Assembly: GCA_004347925.1 (NCBI GenBank)
Contig: QNVD01000175.1
Coordinates: 1-11,489, forward strand
Reading direction: 5' to 3'
DNA length: 11,489 nt
Source: Hadesarchaea archaeon
GTDB lineage: Archaea > Hadarchaeota > Hadarchaeia > Hadarchaeales > WYZ-LMO6
Part shown: positions 7,334 through 11,489 of the stretch, piece after piece
Numbering within the stretch: position 1 is the stretch's first letter
Layout of the letters: each line of letters starts with the position of its first letter
Position numbers and translations under genes: made by a program
Notes under the pieces: generated by a model
Databases searched by the model: none
Seen by the model: only the letters and a program-made list of their open reading frames with translations
What the model was told of the DNA's origin: nothing

Positions 7334-8563
7334 ATGCCTCAGGCCACGGTCAACATAGGGATGGTGGGGCACGTCGACCACGGGAAGACCACGCTGGTGG
7401 AGGCCCTCTCGGGCATCTGGACGGACACCCACAGCGAGGAGATCAAGAGGGGCATCACCATCCGCCTGGGGTACGCCGACACCTCCTTCAGGAGGTGCCG
7501 CTCCTGCGGGAGGTACGGCACCAAGGAGAAGTGCCCCTACTGCGGGGGCGAGACGGAGTTCTGCCGCAGGGTTTCCTTCGTGGACGCCCCAGGCCACGAG
7601 GCCCTCATGGCCACCACCCTCTGCGGGGCCGCCATCATGGACGGGGCCCTGCTGGTGATAGCCGCCAACGAGCCCTGCCCCCAGCCCCAGACCAAGGAGC
7701 ACCTGGCCGCCCTGGACATCGCGGGGGTGCACAGGGTGGTGGTGGTGCAGAACAAGATAGAGCTCGTGCCCAGGGAGAAGGTGGTGGAGCACTACCAGCA
7801 GATCAGGCAGTTCCTCTCCCGCACCTTCGCCTCCCAGGCCCCGGTGGTCCCCCTCTCCGCCATCCACAGGGTGAACCTGGACGTGCTCATAGAGCAGATA
7901 GAGAAGACCATCCCCACCCCGGTCCGGGACCTCTCCAAACCCCCCCTGATGTACGTGGCCCGCTCCTTCGACACCAACCTCCCGGGGGCGAGGCCCGAGG
8001 AGCTGGTGGGGGGGGTGGTGGGGGGAATGCTCTCCCAGGGGAGGCTCAGGGTGGGGGAGGAGATCGAGATAAGGCCCGGCCTGCAGGAGGGGGGAACCTG
8101 CACCCCGCTCAGGACCAGGATCTCCTCCCTGAGGGCCGGAAAGGAGGAGCTGGAGGAGGCCCTTCCCGGGGGGCTGATAGGCCTGGCCACCCAGCTGGAT
8201 CCCTCCCTCACCAAGGCCGACCGCCTGGTGGGATGCCTGGTGGGAGTGCAGGGATCCATGCCCCCCGTCCTCTCCTCGGTGGAGCTGGAGGTGCACCTGA
8301 TGGAGAGGGTGGTGGGCCTCCCGGAGGAGCTGGAGGTCAAACCGGTGGCCCAGGGAGAGCAGCTGGTCCTGAACGTGGGGACCGCCACCACGGTGGGCGT
8401 GGCGGTGAGGGTGGGGAGGGAGAGGACCGAGCTGAAGCTGAGCCGGGCGGTCTGCGCCAACCAGGGCTCCAGGGTGGCCCTGAGCAGGAGGGTGGGGGGG
8501 AGGTGGAGGCTGATAGGCTACGGGCTGCTCCTCTCGGGCTCCGAGCTCCCCCTGCCCGGCTGA
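7334..8563 (+). CDS. eif2g: Translation initiation factor aIF2 subunit gamma
   Basis: A 409-residue GTPase, the core subunit of the aIF2 heterotrimer that brings initiator Met-tRNA to the small ribosomal subunit in the cytoplasm. All G motifs are present: G1 GHVDHGKT (12-19), G2 region RGITIRLG (39-46), G3 DAPGHE (84-89), G4 NKIE (140-143) and G5 SAI (175-177). The zinc ribbon specific to e/aIF2 gamma is seen as CRSC (55-58) and CPYC (67-70), between G2 and G3. The length matches archaeal homologues, and two beta-barrel domains occupy about 200-409. It is separated from the secretion genes by 106 bp with its own promoter-like element, so it is probably transcribed independently of them. A tetracysteine SelB or EF-Tu relative is excluded by the zinc ribbon and the NKIE motif. 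Confidence 0.97.
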   Translation: MPQATVNIGMVGHVDHGKTTLVEALSGIWTDTHSEEIKRGITIRLGYADTSFRRCRSCGRYGTKEKCPYCGGETEFCRRVSFVDAPGHEALMATTLCGAAIMDGALLVIAANEPCPQPQTKEHLAALDIAGVHRVVVVQNKIELVPREKVVEHYQQIRQFLSRTFASQAPVVPLSAIHRVNLDVLIEQIEKTIPTPVRDLSKPPLMYVARSFDTNLPGARPEELVGGVVGGMLSQGRLRVGEEIEIRPGLQEGGTCTPLRTRISSLRAGKEELEEALPGGLIGLATQLDPSLTKADRLVGCLVGVQGSMPPVLSSVELEVHLMERVVGLPEELEVKPVAQGEQLVLNVGTATTVGVAVRVGRERTELKLSRAVCANQGSRVALSRRVGGRWRLIGYGLLLSGSELPLPG

Positions 8564-8573
8564 GGGGGACTCC

Positions 8574-8584
8574 AAAACCTTTTT
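8574..8584 (+). promoter_or_regulatory. A/T tract after aIF2 gamma: terminator and/or promoter
   Basis: AAAACCTTTTT follows the aIF2 gamma stop by ten bases. The T5 run could terminate transcription, since archaeal RNA polymerase releases at T-runs. The tract is also centred 28 bp before the ATG at 8607, the promoter spacing used elsewhere here. Sequence alone does not decide between the two. Confidence 0.4.
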
Positions 8585-8606
8585 CCCCCCTCCCCCAAGG
8601 AGAAGG

Positions 8607-8816
8607 ATGCCCAGGGAAAGGACCTGCTCCCTGCAGGAGAACCTGAGGGCCTGCACCTGCACCTACGAGCCCTGCTCCAGGAAGGGGATCTGCTGCGAGT
8701 GCCTCAGGTACCACTGGAGGAGGAGGGAGCTACCCGGCTGCCTCTTCCCACCCGAGGCGGAGAGGACCTACAACCGCTCCCTGGAGTTCTTCCTGAGGTG
8801 CTGGGGAAGGAAGTAG
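8607..8816 (+). CDS. Small cysteine-rich DUF6485-like protein
   Basis: A 69-residue protein with cysteines at 7, 16, 18, 23, 29, 30, 32, 45 and 65. Its core (CTCTYEPCSRKGICCECL, then RYHWRRRELPGCLFPPEAE and RTYNRS) matches what I recall of the DUF6485 family of short archaeal and bacterial proteins. The Cys/His spacing suggests one or two bound metal ions or an Fe-S cluster; the function is unknown. GGAG at 8599-8602 lies four bases before the ATG, a plausible if close ribosome binding site. The gene follows aIF2 gamma by 43 bp on the same strand and converges on the epimerase gene, with the shared palindrome starting 12 bp after its stop. Confidence 0.8.
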   Translation: MPRERTCSLQENLRACTCTYEPCSRKGICCECLRYHWRRRELPGCLFPPEAERTYNRSLEFFLRCWGRK

Positions 8817-8828
8817 GCTGACCACCGC

Positions 8829-8848
8829 GGAAAGGGCTAGCCCTTTCC
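8829..8848. terminator. Perfect 20-bp palindrome between convergent genes, likely bidirectional terminator
   Basis: GGAAAGGGCTAGCCCTTTCC is its own reverse complement. It sits between the DUF6485 stop (8816) and the epimerase, and contains the epimerase stop codon (TAG at 8839-8837). The symmetry would give the same hairpin in both converging transcripts. Its CCCTTT half is not a clean T-tract, so it may block read-through or stabilise 3' ends rather than act as a classical terminator. Confidence 0.6.
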
Positions 8849-9514
8849 CGAGAGGCCCTCCAGGGCTGCCTCCCTCAGCCTCCTGATGGCCAGCACCCTG
8901 TCCCTCTGCCCGTAGATGGCCGTCCCCGCCACCAGGAGGTTGGCCCCCGCCCTCACCACCTCCGGGACCGTCTCCACCGAGATTCCCCCGTCCACCCCCA
9001 GGTCCAGGGGGAGCCCCTCCTCCCTCACCCTCCTGCCCGCCCTCCTCAGCTTGGGCAGGGTGCTCCTCAGGAACCTCTGATTCCCGAAGCCGGGGTGGAC
9101 GGTCATGACCAGCAGCAGGTCCAGCTCCCCCATCACCCCTTCCACCGCCCCCAGCGGCGTCTCGGGGTTGAGGGCCAACCCCACCTTCACCCCCATCCTC
9201 CTGAGGGAGGACAGCGCCCCCCTCAGGTTCCCGCAGGCCTCCACGTGCACCGTGATGATGTCCCCTCCCGCCTCCACGAACCTCCTCAGGTACTTCTCGG
9301 GGGTTTCGATCATGAGGTGGACGTTGAAGGGGAGATCGGTCCTCTCCCTCAGGCAGCGGATCACCGAGGGTCCCACGGTCAGGTTGGGAACGAAGTGCCC
9401 GTCCATCACGTCCCAGTGCAGGAGGTCCGCCCCCCCCTTCTCCACCTCCCTTATCTCCTCCTCCAGCCTCCCGAAGTCGGCGGAGAGGAGGGAGGGGGCG
9501 ATCTTGATCCTCAT
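8837..9514 (-). CDS. rpe: Ribulose-phosphate 3-epimerase
   Basis: A 225-residue TIM-barrel enzyme that interconverts D-ribulose 5-phosphate and D-xylulose 5-phosphate. Conserved elements are complete: APSLLSADF (6-14) with the active-site Ser8; HWDVMDGHFVPNLTVGP (33-49) with metal ligand H33 and catalytic D35; NVHLMI (64-69) with H66; MTVHPGFGNQRF (137-148); and LGVDGGI (172-178) with the second catalytic Asp, D175. A GTAIYG phosphate-binding loop lies at 197-202. The ATG overlaps the stop of transketolase C (ATGA), so translation is probably coupled. Xylulose 5-phosphate is a transketolase substrate, which explains the operon. Its stop lies inside the terminal palindrome. Confidence 0.96.
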   Translation of the reverse strand: MRIKIAPSLLSADFGRLEEEIREVEKGGADLLHWDVMDGHFVPNLTVGPSVIRCLRERTDLPFNVHLMIETPEKYLRRFVEAGGDIITVHVEACGNLRGALSSLRRMGVKVGLALNPETPLGAVEGVMGELDLLLVMTVHPGFGNQRFLRSTLPKLRRAGRRVREEGLPLDLGVDGGISVETVPEVVRAGANLLVAGTAIYGQRDRVLAIRRLREAALEGLSGKG

Positions 9515-10473
9515 CTCCCCATCCTCCTGACCTCCCTCACCGCCTCCTGAAGGTGCCTGGAGGTGAGGCCGTAGAACTCGTAGAGCTCCCTCCAGGATCC
9601 CGACTTCCCGAACTCGTCCCTCACCCCCACCCTCCTGAGGGGGGTGGGCCTGCGCTCCGCCAGGAGCTCCGCCACCGCCCCTCCCAGCCCCCCCACCACG
9701 CTGTGGTCCTCGGCCGTGACCAGGAAGCCCGTCTCGGAGGCCGCCCTGAGCACGGCCCCCTCGTCCAGGGGCTTCAGGGTGTGCATGTCCACCACCCCCA
9801 CCCTCAGGCCCTCCCTCCTGAGGGCCTCGGAGGCCTCAAGGGCCTCCACCACCAGGGGGCCGCAGGCCAGGATGGTGGCGTCCTCCCCCTCCTCCAGCAC
9901 CACGCTCCCCCCTATCCTGAACTCCAGCTTCTCCCCCCGGTGGGTGTAGCCCTCCCCGTAGACCAGCCCCGTCTTGGCCCGCGGAAGCCTGAGGAAGGCC
10001 GGTCCCCTGTGCTCCACCAGGGCCCTCACCGCCTCCTCCGTCTCGAAGGCATCCGCCGGGACGATGACGGTGGTGCGGGGGAGGGAGCGCATCACCGCCA
10101 GGTCCCAGAGGCAGAAGTGGGAGGCCCCGTCCTCCCCCACCGAGAGCCCCCCGTGCGTGACCACCACCTTCACGTTCAGGTTGGGGTAGGCGATGGACTG
10201 CTTGAACTGGCTCAGCCCCTTCTCGGTGGCGAAGACCGAGAAGGTGCTCACGAAGGGCAGCTTGCCGCAGGAGGCCAGCCCCGCCGCCACCCCCATGAGG
10301 TTGGCCTCCGCCACCCCCACGTTGAAGAACCTCTCGGGGAACCTCCTGGCGAAGAGGGAGGTATGGGTGGAGGTGGAGAGGTCGGCGTCCAGCACCACGA
10401 TCTCGGGGTGCTCCTCCCCCAGCTCCGCCAGCGTCCTGCCGTAGGCCTCCCTCATGGAAGCCGAGGGCCTCAT
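9511..10473 (-). CDS. tktB: Transketolase, C-terminal subunit
   Basis: A 320-residue protein holding the pyrimidine-binding and C-terminal domains of transketolase, which archaea often encode separately from the ThDP pyrophosphate half. NVGVAEANLMG at 51-61 contains the conserved Glu (E56) that activates the thiamine aminopyrimidine. HGGLSVGEDGASHF (107-120) and RLPRAKTG (162-169) match the substrate-site region. GVVDMHTLKPLD (226-237) and TAEDHSVVGGLGGAVAE (253-269) mark the C-terminal domain. The ATG at 10473 overlaps the stop of the N subunit (ATGA). An internal Met at residue 7 is possible but would lose this overlap. The two subunits together transfer two-carbon ketol units between pentose, tetrose and triose phosphates. 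1-deoxyxylulose-5-phosphate synthase is less likely, given the partner and the epimerase. Confidence 0.94.
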   Translation of the reverse strand: MRPSASMREAYGRTLAELGEEHPEIVVLDADLSTSTHTSLFARRFPERFFNVGVAEANLMGVAAGLASCGKLPFVSTFSVFATEKGLSQFKQSIAYPNLNVKVVVTHGGLSVGEDGASHFCLWDLAVMRSLPRTTVIVPADAFETEEAVRALVEHRGPAFLRLPRAKTGLVYGEGYTHRGEKLEFRIGGSVVLEEGEDATILACGPLVVEALEASEALRREGLRVGVVDMHTLKPLDEGAVLRAASETGFLVTAEDHSVVGGLGGAVAELLAERRPTPLRRVGVRDEFGKSGSWRELYEFYGLTSRHLQEAVREVRRMGR

Positions 10474-11321
10474 CCTCCCAGCTCCCTCAGGGCCCTCTCC
10501 AGCTCCTCCCTGGTGAGGGGGGTGCCGTGGTACTTGACCTGGTTCTCCATGAAGGATACCCCCTTGCCCTTCACCGTTCGCGCTATGAGGACGGTGGGCC
10601 TGCCCCTCACCCCTTCCGCCCGGTCCAGGGCCTCCGCGATCTCCCCCAGGTTGTGCCCGTCCACCTCCATCACGTTCCAGCCGAAGGCCCTCCACTTCTC
10701 CGCCAGGGGCTCCAGACCCACTATCTCCTCCGTGGGCCCGTCCAGCTGGATCCCGTTCCTGTCCACGATGGCCAGCAGGTTGTCCAGCCGCTGGTGGGCG
10801 GCGAACATGGCTGCCTCCCAGACCTGTCCCTCGTCCATCTCCCCGTCCCCCATGAGGACGTAGACCCTGTAGTCCCTGCGGTCCAGCCTTCCCGCCAGGG
10901 CCATGCCGCAGCCTATGGAGAGGCCCTGCCCCAGCGAGCCCGTGGAGGCCTCCACCCCAGGCGTGGAGGTGGAGTCGGGGTGGCCCTGCAGGGGGCTCCC
11001 CAGCCTCCTGAGGGTGCGCAGCCATTCCCGGGGGAAGAAGCCCGCCAGGGAGAGGGCGGAGTAGAGGGCGGGGCAGGCGTGACCCTTGGAGAGGATGAAC
11101 CTGTCCCTGCCCTCCCAGCGGGGGTTCTCCGGATCGTACCTCAGGTGGTGGAAGTAGAGGACCGAGAGGAGATCGGCGCAGGAGAGGGAGCCCCCCGGGT
11201 GGCCCGATCCGGCCTCCGTGGTCATCACCAGGGAGTCCCTCCTGATGAGCCTGGCCTTCTCCTCCAGCTCCCTGAGGAGGGAGGGGGTGTGGGCCTCCGA
11301 CTTCCTGTCGAAGATCGTCAT
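10470..11321 (-). CDS. tktA: Transketolase, N-terminal (ThDP-binding) subunit
   Basis: A 283-residue protein equal to the first half of full-length transketolase. Active-site features are intact: GSGHPGGSLS (38-47) with H41, SKGHACPALY (78-87) with H81, and GHPDS (113-117). The ThDP/metal motif starts at GDGEMDEGQ (158-166) and closes at N189 in DRNG about 30 residues later. VKGKGVSFMEN (250-260) precedes a YHG (264-266) with a conserved His. It is first in a three-gene operon with transketolase C and the epimerase, and divergent from kae1. The ATG at 11321 lies about 26 bp from a TATA-like CTTAATA on the minus strand, implying a leaderless mRNA. No transaldolase gene is visible here. Confidence 0.95.
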   Translation of the reverse strand: MTIFDRKSEAHTPSLLRELEEKARLIRRDSLVMTTEAGSGHPGGSLSCADLLSVLYFHHLRYDPENPRWEGRDRFILSKGHACPALYSALSLAGFFPREWLRTLRRLGSPLQGHPDSTSTPGVEASTGSLGQGLSIGCGMALAGRLDRRDYRVYVLMGDGEMDEGQVWEAAMFAAHQRLDNLLAIVDRNGIQLDGPTEEIVGLEPLAEKWRAFGWNVMEVDGHNLGEIAEALDRAEGVRGRPTVLIARTVKGKGVSFMENQVKYHGTPLTREELERALRELGG

Positions 11322-11343
11322 CCACCACTCCTGGGGGAAGGGG

Positions 11344-11360
11344 TATTAAGAACTCTTAAG
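11344..11360. promoter_or_regulatory. Shared divergent promoter with a TTAAGA/TCTTAA palindrome
   Basis: TTAAGA (11346-11351) and TCTTAA (11354-11359) are exact inverse complements with a two-base centre. Read leftward, CTTAATA is about 26 bp before the transketolase N ATG. Read rightward, TCTTAAG is about 26 bp before the kae1 ATG. One symmetric element therefore appears to carry both TATA boxes, which overlap almost completely. Confidence 0.6.
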
Positions 11361-11383
11361 CCGCCCGGAGGAGGGGGGAGAGA

Positions 11384-11489
11384 ATGCTCTGCCTAGGCCT
11401 GGAGGGAACGGCCCACACGCTCGGGGTGGGGGTGGTGAGCTCGGAGGGGAAGATCCTCTCCCACGTGTCCAGGGTCTACAGGCCCGAGA
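11384..11489 (+). CDS. kae1: Kae1/TsaD-family tRNA threonylcarbamoyltransferase, 5' end only
   Basis: The first 35 codons read MLCLGLEGTAHTLGVGVV, then SSEGKILSHVSRVYRP, the conserved start of archaeal Kae1 (KEOPS subunit, t6A37 tRNA modification). The GLEGTAHT motif is the first phosphate-binding loop of the ASKHA ATPase fold, and archaeal Kae1 proteins begin in this way. The gene runs off the window, so the metal-binding histidines and a possible Bud32 kinase fusion cannot be seen. It is divergent from the transketolase operon, with a TATA-like TCTTAAG 26 bp upstream of the ATG. The ATG at 11384 is supported by that spacing and by alignment with the family N-terminus. Confidence 0.9.
   Translation, partial: MLCLGLEGTAHTLGVGVVSSEGKILSHVSRVYRPE

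Noticed and set aside
7495..8646. Plus-strand frame overlapping aIF2 gamma, and its antisense counterparts
   Set aside because: Shadow frames of a clearly recognised gene, with Gly/Pro/Arg-rich nonsense translations.
9511..11328. A single minus-strand open frame running through both transketolase genes
   Set aside because: Only its last 320 codons (tktC) encode recognisable protein. The part opposite tktN is a different frame of that gene kept open by codon bias.
1..11489. CRISPR arrays, tRNA or rRNA genes
   Set aside because: No regularly spaced direct repeats, cloverleaf sequences or rRNA-like conserved stretches were found.

Overview
The window looks like chromosome of a GC-rich, probably thermophilic archaeon. 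The evidence is the gene set: aIF2 gamma, a transketolase split into N and C subunits, a Kae1/OSGEP start, archaeal GspE/TadC-type secretion genes and a TnpB remnant. TATA-like promoter elements also sit about 27 bp upstream of start codons, as in leaderless archaeal mRNAs. Arginine codons are dominated by AGG and the coding strands are very purine-rich. I cannot place the lineage securely; a deep-branching euryarchaeal group such as Hadarchaeota is only a guess.

Layout. (1) 1-206, minus: truncated remnant of a TnpB (IS200/IS605-type) protein. (2) 350-3330, plus: a small accessory island of nucleotidyltransferase and winged-helix proteins. It starts with a 577-residue single-chain protein (wHTH, middle domain, nucleotidyltransferase, wHTH). 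An AbiE-like type IV toxin-antitoxin pair follows, whose AbiEii-like toxin is frameshifted and whose AbiEi-like antitoxin is intact. An inverted repeat brackets the pair's TATA box. (3) 3368-7227, plus: a two-gene secretion or pilus-type motor, an ATPase with several N-terminal CxxC motifs and a double-F-domain membrane protein, overlapping by GTGA. (4) 7334-8816, plus: aIF2 gamma, then a small cysteine-rich DUF6485-like protein. (5) 8837-11321, minus: an operon of transketolase N, transketolase C and ribulose-phosphate 3-epimerase joined by ATGA overlaps. It ends in a perfect 20-bp palindrome shared with the convergent DUF6485 gene. (6) 11384 to the window end, plus: the start of Kae1, divergent from the transketolase operon across a palindromic promoter region.

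How the genes work together. The right half is housekeeping: translation initiation, tRNA t6A modification and the non-oxidative pentose phosphate branch. The left third is mobile/defence-like, with a transposon remnant and two consecutive nucleotidyltransferase/wHTH modules. The secretion pair forms a motor without a visible pilin or substrate, so its cargo cannot be read from this window.
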